The position numbers and the translations under genes were made by a program. Shown here piece after piece: positions 35,314 through 43,618 of a stretch of DNA of 64,000 nt (positions within the stretch are counted from its first letter, which is position 1; every line of letters starts with the position of its first letter). The notes below the pieces were generated by a model. It saw only the letters and a list, made by a program, of their open reading frames with translations. It made no database searches and was not told the origin of the DNA. Source of the stretch: Myxococcota bacterium (GTDB taxonomy: Bacteria; Myxococcota; JAJVIH01); NCBI GenBank assembly GCA_022072125.1, contig JAJVIH010000020.1, positions 91,549-155,548 of the forward strand. Reading direction: 5' to 3'.

Positions 35314-36240
35314 CACTGCACTCCCTTGATCAGGAGATGGCTCGCAATGCGCAGTGCGATCGGAGCTCCCTTGTCGTTTCCAGCGGCGAAGCACAGTAGG
35401 TAGAGCGGGCAGTTGGCCGAGTTGCGCAGCACTTTGGGCTCGTCGGCGACAGCCGCGAACACGGACTTCAGCCGATCATTGAAGTATCGGCCGATCGTCT
35501 CGTTCGTCGCCTTGATGACACGCTCCTCATTGTTGCCAAACAGGTTTTCGTTGTGTTCGACCTTGTAGAAGTCGTCGTACCAAGTCGTCGTTCCGAGCAG
35601 TTTGTCGACCGCGTCCGCCAGCCCTTCGGGATCTCGCCCGAGCGCGTGAGCAGTCGGCTGACGCCGATGCCGAGCGGGAACAGCAGCCAGAGGTCGATCG
35701 CCTTCGTCTTCGCAATGGCCTCGATGGTCGGCCACTCGACCTGCATGCCGTAGGGATCGAGGAAGAGCACCGCCCGCCGACCGCTCCACTTCTTGGCGCA
35801 CAGCTTCCGGATCTCGGCGTTCGCGTCGCCCTGGCGGATATGGATGTCCCTCGCGAGGTCGGGGAACTCGGTCTTGAGCCCTTCGAGTTGCCGGCAACGC
35901 TCAGCGTCACGCTCGATGAAGATGAAGCGGTGGAAGCGGGCGTCTGCGCCTTGCGGGCCGGAGCCTCGTGCCTTAAGGGCGAGCCTCGTGCCTTAAGGGC
36001 GAGCCTCGCAGACCCGTCGAGGAACTGCTGCGGTTCGTCGGTAGCGAGGTCGGGGAAGAGCAAATTCCCGGAGGACGCCTCCTCTTCTCGCTCCCGGCAC
36101 ATAGTCCGGTAGCCGGTGCCCGCGAATGCGTCGATGTACGCGGTGAGGTATTTCTCCAGCATGGCCAGCTTCGTCGAGGTCCATTCCCCTCCGAATTGGT
36201 GAGCCTTGCCTGTGCCTCTCTTGGTTCGTTTAGTCATCAT
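35313..36240 (-). pseudogene. tcmP: Three-Cys-motif partner protein TcmP, disrupted by two frameshifts
   Basis: Reads in three frames. The N-terminal part (FGGEWTSTKLAMLEKYLTAYIDAFAGTGYR, then FLDGSARLALKARG) is in one frame. A middle part (FIFIERDAERCRQLEG, AVLFLDPYGMQVEWPTIEAI, DLWLLFPLGIGVSRLLTR) is in a second. The C-terminus (LADAVDKLLGTTTWYDDFYKVE to the end) is in a third. The first shift is caused by an exact 20-bp tandem duplication at 35961-36000; removing one copy restores the frame. The second, near 35622, is a -1 shift in a G run. Restored length would be about 300 residues, normal for TcmP. Start is the ATG at 36240 or 36237. TcmP is the regular neighbour of DUF5131; its biochemical role is unknown. 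Confidence 0.85.
35961..36000 (+). repeat. 20-bp tandem duplication inside tcmP
   Basis: Two identical 20-base units (GAGCCTCGTGCCTTAAGGGC), with a partial third (GAGCCTCG) at 36001-36008. Since 20 is not a multiple of 3 it shifts the reading frame; single-copy sequence gives continuous TcmP coding. Confidence 0.9.
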
Positions 36241-36247
36241 CACCGGC

Positions 36248-36265
36248 CTAGTGTATGGATACTAG
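36248..36265. promoter_or_regulatory. Palindrome upstream of tcmP (possible operator)
   Basis: An 18-base imperfect palindrome (CTAGTGT .... ATACTAG, one G.T mismatch) lies within 10 bases of the tcmP start, in an AT-richer gap. It could be an operator or part of a promoter; no regulator gene is adjacent. Confidence 0.3.
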
Positions 36266-36313
36266 ACCTATTACACCCCGGAGTAGCCACAAAGATATTA
36301 AGGCGGCGACTTT

Positions 36314-36331
36314 GCACGCGGGGTGAGGGAG
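36314..36331 (+). repeat. Right flanking direct repeat of the DUF5131/tcmP insertion
   Basis: GCACGCGGGGTGAGGGAG, 17 of 18 bases identical to 34512-34529. It lies in non-coding sequence 35 bases before the 3' end of the SGNH gene. The bounded segment is about 1.78 kb and carries only DUF5131 and tcmP. Confidence 0.6.
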
Positions 36332-36365
36332 GTTACTTCGGGTTGTGACTGGTTGACTGATTCGA

Positions 36366-37511
36366 TCAATCCAGGCCCTGCTGGGCCTTGACGTAGTCCG
36401 CGATCAATTTGTGGCCTTCCCGGGTGGGGTGATTCCAATCCAGGCGGTCGCCCTTGTTGTACACAAACACCTCGCCGATTTTGTATTTGCGCCGCGAAGC
36501 CTCCACGTTGGCGGGGTCCACAAACGCATGGTAGGCGTCAATCACCCGGATGCCCTCCAGTTCCCTGGCGATGATTTCCTGGGGACCGCGATTCAGAAAA
36601 CGCTCGCCATCCCACTGGATTTTCATGCGGGCGTACTGCTCCGCGGCATCGGCGGAAATCTGCATTTCATAAGGCAGCAACAACACGATCAGTTCCGCGC
36701 CGCGGGCCTTCAGGGCGTCCGCAAGGGCGCGCACCCGCGCGGCGGTGTCAACAATCACCTGGCGGTTCTGGTCCGGAAAAAACTCATGGGCCTTGCCGCC
36801 ATGGAAGGCGACACCCTTCTGGGTCAGCCAGTTTTTGATGGCGAAACGCACATAGGTGTACAGAAAGCTCTTGCCGCGCAGGAAGTCGGCATTGGCCGCG
36901 AACCAGGACACAAATGATTTGAGAAGCCCGGGTTTGACGGGAGGCTCCGCCGGCCCGGCAAACGCGGCGGCCGTGGCGGCGCCAGGCGGCCCAAAACGCA
37001 GGGGGGCGTCGGGGAGCAAATCATCCAGATTGAAAAGCAGCACCACTTTGTCAATCCGGTAGCGCTCGACATTGTAAAGCAATTGATCGGCCACGGCCTG
37101 GGTCACGCCATTCCCGATCGTACACAGATTCATATGCTCGTACTGTGGATAATGCTGCTTGAGCAGGTCGGAAATGCGGTAAGGCATTCCCACGCCCACG
37201 CCATAACAAATGGAGTCTCCCACATAGGCCACGCGGGGCTTTTGTTTCACGGCGTGGAAATTTTCGTCGGGGAAACCATCGTTGTTGATATGGATGGAGC
37301 CCCACGGGTAGCTCAGATCGCTGTTGCGGGGTGGATTGGTGTAGCTTTGGTAATAATCCGGGCGATAGTTGATGAAGTACCGGCAAAGCAGTTCCAACCC
37401 CAGCACCGCCGCCAGGGCGAAAATCAGCAGGCGGATGATCACGGTCCGGATTTCTTCCCGGGTGGCGGGGGGATATTGTATATGAGCGGCGCTGACTTCG
37501 ACTGCTGACAT
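36366..37511 (-). CDS. SGNH/GDSL-type hydrolase, membrane-anchored
   Basis: 381 residues. A single membrane segment lies near the N-terminus (VIIRLLIFALAAVLGLELL), then a periplasmic SGNH domain: the nucleophile Ser in VAYVGDSICYGVGV (about residue 99) and a C-terminal Asp/His in DWNHPTREGH. The fold and topology fit O-acetyl handling enzymes that pair with MBOAT proteins (AlgX/AlgJ or PatB type). It is divergent from, and only about 90 bases away from, an MBOAT gene. Substrate (polysaccharide or peptidoglycan) is unknown. Confidence 0.85.
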   Translation of the reverse strand: MSAVEVSAAHIQYPPATREEIRTVIIRLLIFALAAVLGLELLCRYFINYRPDYYQSYTNPPRNSDLSYPWGSIHINNDGFPDENFHAVKQKPRVAYVGDSICYGVGVGMPYRISDLLKQHYPQYEHMNLCTIGNGVTQAVADQLLYNVERYRIDKVVLLFNLDDLLPDAPLRFGPPGAATAAAFAGPAEPPVKPGLLKSFVSWFAANADFLRGKSFLYTYVRFAIKNWLTQKGVAFHGGKAHEFFPDQNRQVIVDTAARVRALADALKARGAELIVLLLPYEMQISADAAEQYARMKIQWDGERFLNRGPQEIIARELEGIRVIDAYHAFVDPANVEASRRKYKIGEVFVYNKGDRLDWNHPTREGHKLIADYVKAQQGLD

Positions 37512-37600
37512 ATTTGGCGATCTCTACGGTGAGGGATTGACATTAGCCGCCGGGCCGTGGTTTTTCAATACGCCATTCCAGTCCCCGCCATTCAGCCGGT

Positions 37601-39055
37601 ATGATTTTTAACTCCCTGCATTTCCTGATCTTCTACCCCATTGTCGTGGTGGTGTTTTTTCTGCTTCCCCACCGTTTCCGGTGGGTCTGGCTGCTGGCGG
37701 CGAGTTGTTATTTCTACATGGCCTGGAGGCCGGAATACATCATCCTGCTGCTGGCCCCGCTGCTGATTGATTACTGGGTCGCCATCTGGATTGAACAGAC
37801 GGAATCCCAGAAAAGAAAGCTCCAGTTGTTGCTGATCAGTCTGATCAGCAACCTGGGGTTGCTGGTCTATTTCAAATACCTGGGTTTTTTCAACGAAAGC
37901 GTCCGTTCCATCGCCACCGCGCTGGGAATCGAATACACGGCGCCGGTCCTGGATATCCTCCTGCCGGTCGGCATTTCGTTCTACACCTTCCAGACCCTCA
38001 GCTACACCATTGATGTCTACCGCGGGCAAATGAAGGCCTGCCGTCACCTGGGCATATTCGGGGTGTTCATCGCCTTCTTCCCGCAACTGGTGGCGGGTCC
38101 CATCGAGCGCGCCACCAACCTGCTCCCCCAGTTTTTCCCCGAACAGCGGTTCAACCTGGCGCGCGCCGCCGATGGCGTGAAGCTGATGCTCTGGGGGTTC
38201 TTCAAGAAAGTGGTGATCGCGGACACCATCGCTTCCTATGTCAACAATGTCTATAACCATCCCGGGGATCACGGCGCCATTCAGTCCCTGATCGCGACCT
38301 ATTTTTTCGCCTTCCAGATTTACTGCGACTTCTCCGGATATTCCGATATCGCCATCGGCTCCGCCCAAGTCATGGGTTTCAACCTGATGGATAATTTCCA
38401 TCGCCCCTATTCGTCACAGTCGGTCACTGAATTCTGGCGGCGATGGCATATCTCCCTTTCCTCCTGGTTCCGCGACTATTTGTACATTCCCCTGGGCGGC
38501 AACCGCGGCGGGGTCTTCGTGCGCCGGCGCAATGTTTTTCTGGTCTTTCTGATCAGCGGATTGTGGCATGGCGCCAACTGGACCTTCGTGGTCTGGGGGG
38601 CGCTGCACGGGCTGTTCGTGATGGTGGAGTCGTTCACCCGGGACGGCCTGGGATTCATCACGAAACCGCTGGGCCTTCAGCGCTTTCCCCTGCTGGACAA
38701 GGCCGCCCGGGTGATCATCACCTTCCACCTGGTGCTGTTTGCCTGGATATTCTTCCGCGCCAACAATATCCAGGACGCCTTCACCATCATCGGCAACTTC
38801 GCCGACTGGGGCGGCGCCAGCCTGTCGGATATCCCCGGAGTCCTGGGGTGGCAAACCTTCCTTTTCGCCTGCTCCGCGATTGCATTCATGGAGGCGGTGC
38901 ATTTCATGCAACCGCACGAGAACATCCGCCAGTTCTTCTCCGGGATCCGCACCCTGCCCCGCTGGGCCATGTACTACGCCATGTTCATTGCGCTGATGGG
39001 CGTGGTCATGTTCGGCAAGCAGGAAGGACAACAGTTCATCTACTTCCAGTTTTAG
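37601..39055 (+). CDS. MBOAT family O-acyltransferase (AlgI-like)
   Basis: 484 residues with about ten membrane segments (for example LHFLIFYPIVVVVFFLLPHRF, YIILLLAPLLIDYWVAIWI). The MBOAT signature is seen: NLMDNFHRPYSSQSVTEFWRRWHISLSSWFRDYLYIPLGGNR, with a likely active His in SGLWHGANWTFVVWGALHG. Members such as AlgI carry acetyl groups across the inner membrane to acetylate alginate or other exopolymers. The divergent SGNH hydrolase is the natural periplasmic partner. No polysaccharide synthase gene is in view. Confidence 0.93.
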   Translation: MIFNSLHFLIFYPIVVVVFFLLPHRFRWVWLLAASCYFYMAWRPEYIILLLAPLLIDYWVAIWIEQTESQKRKLQLLLISLISNLGLLVYFKYLGFFNESVRSIATALGIEYTAPVLDILLPVGISFYTFQTLSYTIDVYRGQMKACRHLGIFGVFIAFFPQLVAGPIERATNLLPQFFPEQRFNLARAADGVKLMLWGFFKKVVIADTIASYVNNVYNHPGDHGAIQSLIATYFFAFQIYCDFSGYSDIAIGSAQVMGFNLMDNFHRPYSSQSVTEFWRRWHISLSSWFRDYLYIPLGGNRGGVFVRRRNVFLVFLISGLWHGANWTFVVWGALHGLFVMVESFTRDGLGFITKPLGLQRFPLLDKAARVIITFHLVLFAWIFFRANNIQDAFTIIGNFADWGGASLSDIPGVLGWQTFLFACSAIAFMEAVHFMQPHENIRQFFSGIRTLPRWAMYYAMFIALMGVVMFGKQEGQQFIYFQF

Positions 39056-39143
39056 GCCGCCTTCCACCGGGCGGCATCATGCGGCGGGATGCGCGGCGGG
39101 GCTCTGCTTCCGCGACCTGTTCAGCGCGATGGCCGCCGTGAAT

Positions 39144-39725
39144 CTAATCCTTGCCGTCCCTGGCGGGCGCGGCGGGCAGGCGGATGTCCTCGCTGTGGAT
39201 GAGCGAATTGAGATCGGCCTGCTGAAACATCCCCGTCAGGGTCACCTCCACCGTGCATCGGGAGACGTTCTCCGCGCGCACCGACGGGAAAGCGGCCACC
39301 CATGAAACCGCCTGGCCGGCAACCAGTTTGTCCACCCCCGCCCCGGGAACCGCAACGCCCTTGCGCAGGCCGCCCGGCGCCTCGCAGGAGAGCAGGAAGT
39401 TCATATGCTTGCCCGGGGGGATTTTTCCCACCGCCTGCGCCTGTCCGGAAAGCTCCGGGTAAGATTGCCCCGTGCGGGTTTTCAACAGCCGCACTTTCTG
39501 GATGGTGAGGCGCAGGGGCGGCCCTTGATCCACATCCGCCGCGGTTTCCGCCTCGCGCGATTTCACCAGCCTTCGTGCGTCCTCCAGGGAGTCCGCCGCC
39601 TCGGCGTAACGGCCGGCGCGGTAGTGATCGCGGGCCTTGTCGAGCAGTTTTTCAAAATCATCGGCGAAGGCGGCGCCGGGGAACAGCAGGAGCAGCGCCG
39701 CAATCATCAATCCTGGCGTGGTCAT
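39144..39725 (-). CDS. Secreted hypothetical protein with a TPR-like N-terminus
   Basis: 193 residues with signal peptide MTTPGLMIAALLLLFPGAAFA. A TPR-like helical stretch follows (DFEKLLDKARDHYRAGRYAEAADSLEDARRL), then a beta-type C-terminal part (RLTIQKVRLLKTRTGQSY, TVEVTLTGMFQQADL). No family recognised. It begins 21 bases after the SDR gene stop, with GGAGG at good spacing, so the two are likely co-transcribed. Confidence 0.7.
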   Translation of the reverse strand: MTTPGLMIAALLLLFPGAAFADDFEKLLDKARDHYRAGRYAEAADSLEDARRLVKSREAETAADVDQGPPLRLTIQKVRLLKTRTGQSYPELSGQAQAVGKIPPGKHMNFLLSCEAPGGLRKGVAVPGAGVDKLVAGQAVSWVAAFPSVRAENVSRCTVEVTLTGMFQQADLNSLIHSEDIRLPAAPARDGKD

Positions 39726-39746
39726 GGCGGCCTCCGTGGCGGAGCG

Positions 39747-40904
39747 TCAGTCATTCCGGATTTTTTCACCCATCATCATCTGGCCGTACCAACCGATGAT
39801 GGTGTCAATATAGCTCTCCAGGGGAGGGCATTCGACGCCTTTGCCGGCCAGAACGGCGCGGGTGTTTTTGGTGTCGTATACCACGTCGGCGGCCATCATA
39901 TTGACCGATGGAAGCGGAATGCCCACTTCCCGCGACACGCGGGAGACCAGCCCTTGCAACGGCTTGAAGCGGGTCAGCGACGCCAGCGGCGTCAGCGGCA
40001 CGCCAAACGCCAGTTTGGGGCCGCCCAACCGTTCAAGAATCAGGTTGCACATCTCGAAGTAGGTCAGCGGTTTGGGATCCGTCAACTGGAAGACGCCCGG
40101 CGGCGCGCTGGTATCCGTGGCGATGGCGGCGATGGCGGCCGTGACATAATCAATCGGCGCGATATTGAAATACGCCGGTCCGCCGGGGCCCGGGATCGTC
40201 ACATCACGGGGGAGGTTTTTGAGCCGCCACAGGATGCGCAGCAACTGGTAAAAGCCGTTCATGCGCTCGGTTTGACCGGTGCGCGAATCTCCAATCACCG
40301 TCGAGGGACGGTATATATTGGACGCCAGTTCCGTGCGCGAATGGATTTCCTGCTCGGCGAGGAATTTGGCCTCGGCCAGCGGAAGATCAAAGCGCTGGCC
40401 TTCGTCCAGCATGCTTTCCAGAAACACGCCGGAGAAAGACCCGGAAACCATCACGCTGCTGAGGTAATGAAACCGCTTGAGGCGTACGCAGTCCCCGGCG
40501 AAATCAAGCACCCGCGAAGTGGCGTCAATGATCAGCCGCTGGGCGTCTTCCGTGCTCGTGCGCAGGGACGACACCCCGGCGAAATGGAAGATGTGGACCG
40601 CTTCCTCCGCGATCAAATCCGCCTCCGATGGGCGCACGCCCAGATCGTCGCGCGTGGTGTCTCCTTCCAGGAAGGTGAGGCCGCTCCAGTCGAGGGTCAC
40701 GCCCGCCACCGATTCACAACCGGCGCGAATCTGATCGGCGGCGCCCGGCCGCACGATCACCCAGCCTTTGGTCCAGCCGGAGCGGAGCAGCGCAGGCAGA
40801 AGACGCTTGCCAATGAAGCCGCCCGCACCGGTCAGCACAAAGGGCTGAATGTCATCCTTGCGGGCGGATACGGACTTCGGGGTTCTGGTTTTTCCAGCGG
40901 CCAT
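39747..40904 (-). CDS. Atypical SDR-family NAD(P)-binding protein (acyl-reductase-like)
   Basis: 385 residues. The nucleotide-binding motif TGAGGFIG (about residues 26-33) and HYLSSVMVSG (SDR Ser region) identify an extended SDR, similar to the NAD-binding reductase domain of fatty-acyl and thioester reductases. The usual YxxxK is not seen: at the expected place the sequence reads LPLAEAKF, so Lys is kept but Tyr appears to be Leu. It may therefore be a binding protein or use a different catalytic group. It lies between ssb and a small secreted protein; the acyl-CoA ligase nearby suggests a lipid role (inference). Confidence 0.75.
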   Translation of the reverse strand: MAAGKTRTPKSVSARKDDIQPFVLTGAGGFIGKRLLPALLRSGWTKGWVIVRPGAADQIRAGCESVAGVTLDWSGLTFLEGDTTRDDLGVRPSEADLIAEEAVHIFHFAGVSSLRTSTEDAQRLIIDATSRVLDFAGDCVRLKRFHYLSSVMVSGSFSGVFLESMLDEGQRFDLPLAEAKFLAEQEIHSRTELASNIYRPSTVIGDSRTGQTERMNGFYQLLRILWRLKNLPRDVTIPGPGGPAYFNIAPIDYVTAAIAAIATDTSAPPGVFQLTDPKPLTYFEMCNLILERLGGPKLAFGVPLTPLASLTRFKPLQGLVSRVSREVGIPLPSVNMMAADVVYDTKNTRAVLAGKGVECPPLESYIDTIIGWYGQMMMGEKIRND

Positions 40905-40931
40905 GCGGGAGTTCCATCAGATCCCTGGCGA

Positions 40932-41522
40932 TCAGAACGGAATGTCTCCGTCGTCATCGGAACCGCCGCCCGGTCCCGGGAAATCATTCATGGCCGAGCC
41001 GGATTCGCGGCCGCCGCCGCGCGAACCTTCGTCGTAGCTGTTGTTGTTATTGTTGTTGAAACGGCCGCCGCGATCATACCCACCGCCCGCGCCGCCGCTG
41101 TCGTAATCGCGGTTGTTCCGGCCCTGGCTGGGACGGCGGGAGGCATAGTCGCCGCCGCCATCCTGATCGCCCGCCTGCTGTCCCTGCTGGGAACGCGATC
41201 CCAGGAAGATCACGGTGTAGGCGTTGACCTCCGTGCTGTAGCGGTTCTGCCCCTGCTGATCCTGCCATTTGCGGGTTTGCAGGCGGCCTTCCACGCATAC
41301 CTGCATGCCTTTTCTCAGCACGCGGCTGCAGGTTTCAGCGAGTTTTCCCCACACCACAATCTTGTGCCACTCGGTGTGTTCCTGTGGTTCGCCCTCCTTG
41401 TTGACCCATTTTTCGGTGGTGGCGACGCTGAAGTTCATCACCGGAGAGCCGCCGGATGTGACTTTGTACTCGGGATCCGCGCCCAGGTTGCCAATCAGAA
41501 TCACTTTGTTCATCGAGGCCAT
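40932..41522 (-). CDS. ssb: Single-stranded DNA-binding protein
   Basis: 196 residues. N-terminal OB fold of about 115 residues (MNKVILIGNLGADPEYK, TEWHKIVVWGKLAETCSRVL), a Gly/Asn-rich linker with an Asn run, and the acidic C-terminal tip DDDGDIPF that recruits repair and replication partners. Start ATG 41522 is preceded by GGAGG 8 bases upstream (ATG at 41513 would remove MAS). The linker is longer than in E. coli SSB. It lies downstream of the acyl-CoA ligase, same strand. Confidence 0.96.
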   Translation of the reverse strand: MASMNKVILIGNLGADPEYKVTSGGSPVMNFSVATTEKWVNKEGEPQEHTEWHKIVVWGKLAETCSRVLRKGMQVCVEGRLQTRKWQDQQGQNRYSTEVNAYTVIFLGSRSQQGQQAGDQDGGGDYASRRPSQGRNNRDYDSGGAGGGYDRGGRFNNNNNNSYDEGSRGGGRESGSAMNDFPGPGGGSDDDGDIPF

Positions 41523-41603
41523 GCTGTTTTCCTCCCGCGCCGCCGATGAAAATCCTGCCGCGCTGAAATGCTGAACCCATTTTCCGTGGGGCCGGCCCCG
41601 CTG

Positions 41604-43436
41604 TCAATCGCCGCCGCTGCCGCCTGCGTACATGCCGTCCAGGAGATCCTTGTAGCGAGCGCTCACCACATTGCGCTTCACCTTGAGCGAAGGCGTGAGT
41701 TCACCGTCATCAATCGTCAGGTCGCGCGGCAGGATGGAGAATTTCTTGATGCTCTCGAAACTGGCCAATGACTTGTTCACCTTGTCCACCTCGCCCTGGA
41801 TAAGATGGCGCACCTTGTCGTTATTGGCCAGTTCCTCCATTTTGGAAAAGGACACCCCGTTTTCGGCGGCCCATTTCTTCATCACGTCGGCGTCGAGGGT
41901 GATCAGCGCGACAATAAACTTGCGCTTGTCCCCGTGCAGCACCACCTGGCTGATGTATGGGCTCATCTTGAGCTGGTTTTCGATGTTCTGCGGCGCAATC
42001 TTCTTGCCGCCCGCGGTGACAATGATGTCCTTCTTGCGGTCGGTGATCTTGATGAAGCCGTCCTTGTCCATCACGCCAATATCGCCGGTGTGGAACCAGC
42101 CATCGGCGTCAATGGCGTCCTTCGTGGCGGCGGGGTTGTTGAAATACTCGCGCAGGTTACAGGGCGCCCGTTGCAGGATTTCTCCATCCTCTTCGGCGAT
42201 TTTGATCTCGACGCCGTCGTGCGGAAGGCCGATGGTGCCGAATTTGTAACGCTGCAACCGGTTGACCGTGCTGATCGAGTTGGTTTCGGTGAGTCCGTAG
42301 CCTTCCAGGATCAGCAGCCCGGCCGCGTGGAAGAAGCGCGCCAGTTCCGGGGACAGCGGAGCGCCGCCGGAGATGAAGAAACGGATGCGCCCGCCGAATC
42401 GGTTGTGCAGCTTCGAGAACACCAGCTTGTGGGCGATGCCATACTTCCACGCCAGAAAGCCGCCCGGCTCCCTGCCCTGCTGCCGCAATCCGGAAACCTG
42501 CTTGCCGGTTTCCAGCGCCCAGTTGAAAATGCTCAGCTTGAGACCTCCCGCCGCCTGTACATCCGACACCACCTTGGTATGCACCTTTTCAAAGATGCGC
42601 GGCACCGAGGCCATGAAATCCGGGTGAATCTCCCCGGCGTTGTCCACCGCCTTTTCAATGCTTTCAGCGAAGGCCGTGGTGATGCCCGCCTCGATGCACA
42701 CCGCCGACAGCATCTTGGCGAAGGAATGCGCCAGAGGCAGGAACAGCAGGTGGGTTTCGCCATCCTGGATGCCAAGGGATTTGAGCGCGCGCGGACACCC
42801 CCAACTGAACGCCTGGTGGGTCAGCACCACGCCCTTGGGGCGCCCCGTGGTGCCGCTGGTGTAGATGATGCAGGCGATGTCGTCCTTGGTGGTCTCGCGC
42901 AGGCGCTGGTTGAGGCCGGAGGTGTTCTGGGACAGCCATTCCTTCCCCTTCGCGGCCAGGTCCGAAAAGTTGATGGCGATGTCCAGGCCGCCGCCGCCCG
43001 AGTTGTCCACCACAATGATATTCCTCAGTTTGGTGATCTTCTTCTCCGGATCGGAGATCGCCAGGATATCCTTGATTTTTTTCAGTTGCGCCTGGTTCTC
43101 GACGAAGACAAAGCGCGCCCCGGAATCGAAGAGTATCCACCAGCAGTCATCCGGCGTGCTGGAAGGATAAATGGTCACCATGCCCATGCCGGCCATGACG
43201 ATGGCGTTGTCGGCGACGGACCACTCGTAGCGGGTGGAGCACAGGATGGCGGCGCGATCGCCGCGCTCCGCCCCCAGGGCGATCAGGCCGGCTGCGATCT
43301 CGCGGGAACGCTCCCACACGTCTTTCCAGGTCAGGTCCTTCCAGACGCCTTCGGACTTGTATTTGTAGGCGACTGCGGCGGGGGTTTTGCCCGCGCGGGT
43401 TTCCAGCATATCCCCAATGGTTTCGTAACGGCTCAT
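41604..43436 (-). CDS. Long-chain acyl-CoA synthetase / AMP-binding ligase
   Basis: 610 residues from the ATG at 43436, with AGGGAG 5 bases upstream; the open frame extends 11 residues further. The adenylating motif YTSGTTGRPKGVVLTHQ (about residues 198-214), GYGLTETNS and DGWFHTGDIGVMDKDGFIKITDRKKDIIVTAGGKKI identify an ANL ligase, resembling long-chain fatty-acid-CoA ligases (FAA/FadD15-like). It activates fatty acids with ATP and CoA in the cytoplasm or at the membrane. Neighbours (ssb, PAP2) do not fix the pathway. Confidence 0.92.
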   Translation of the reverse strand: MSRYETIGDMLETRAGKTPAAVAYKYKSEGVWKDLTWKDVWERSREIAAGLIALGAERGDRAAILCSTRYEWSVADNAIVMAGMGMVTIYPSSTPDDCWWILFDSGARFVFVENQAQLKKIKDILAISDPEKKITKLRNIIVVDNSGGGGLDIAINFSDLAAKGKEWLSQNTSGLNQRLRETTKDDIACIIYTSGTTGRPKGVVLTHQAFSWGCPRALKSLGIQDGETHLLFLPLAHSFAKMLSAVCIEAGITTAFAESIEKAVDNAGEIHPDFMASVPRIFEKVHTKVVSDVQAAGGLKLSIFNWALETGKQVSGLRQQGREPGGFLAWKYGIAHKLVFSKLHNRFGGRIRFFISGGAPLSPELARFFHAAGLLILEGYGLTETNSISTVNRLQRYKFGTIGLPHDGVEIKIAEEDGEILQRAPCNLREYFNNPAATKDAIDADGWFHTGDIGVMDKDGFIKITDRKKDIIVTAGGKKIAPQNIENQLKMSPYISQVVLHGDKRKFIVALITLDADVMKKWAAENGVSFSKMEELANNDKVRHLIQGEVDKVNKSLASFESIKKFSILPRDLTIDDGELTPSLKVKRNVVSARYKDLLDGMYAGGSGGD

Positions 43437-43618
43437 GGATGCTCCCTGAACGCTCGGCTGATCTGACAAAGGTCCGGAAATAAAGCGGGATCAACATAAA
43501 ACCGGCGGCGGGGCCGGTCAACCCGTGTTGGAAGAAAGGGATCGCGAAACAGCGCCGGAATTCAAGTCCGCAACTTACCGGGGCGGACAAGCCGCACCCT
43601 GATCCGCAACGAACCCGG

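Noticed and set aside
35610..35640. Programmed -1 frameshift in tcmP
   Set aside because: No slippery heptamer (X XXY YYZ) and no clear downstream structure; a simple indel fits better.
35961..36008. CRISPR-like repeat
   Set aside because: Two immediately adjacent 20-base copies with no spacers and no cas genes: a simple tandem duplication.
35527..36240. Reading the two halves of tcmP as separate genes
   Set aside because: The halves plus a third frame join into one TcmP sequence once a 20-bp duplicate and one base are corrected.
41588..41599. GGGGCCGGCCCC palindrome between the acyl-CoA ligase and ssb
   Set aside because: A simple GC palindrome in a GC-rich genome; no T run or other sign of function.
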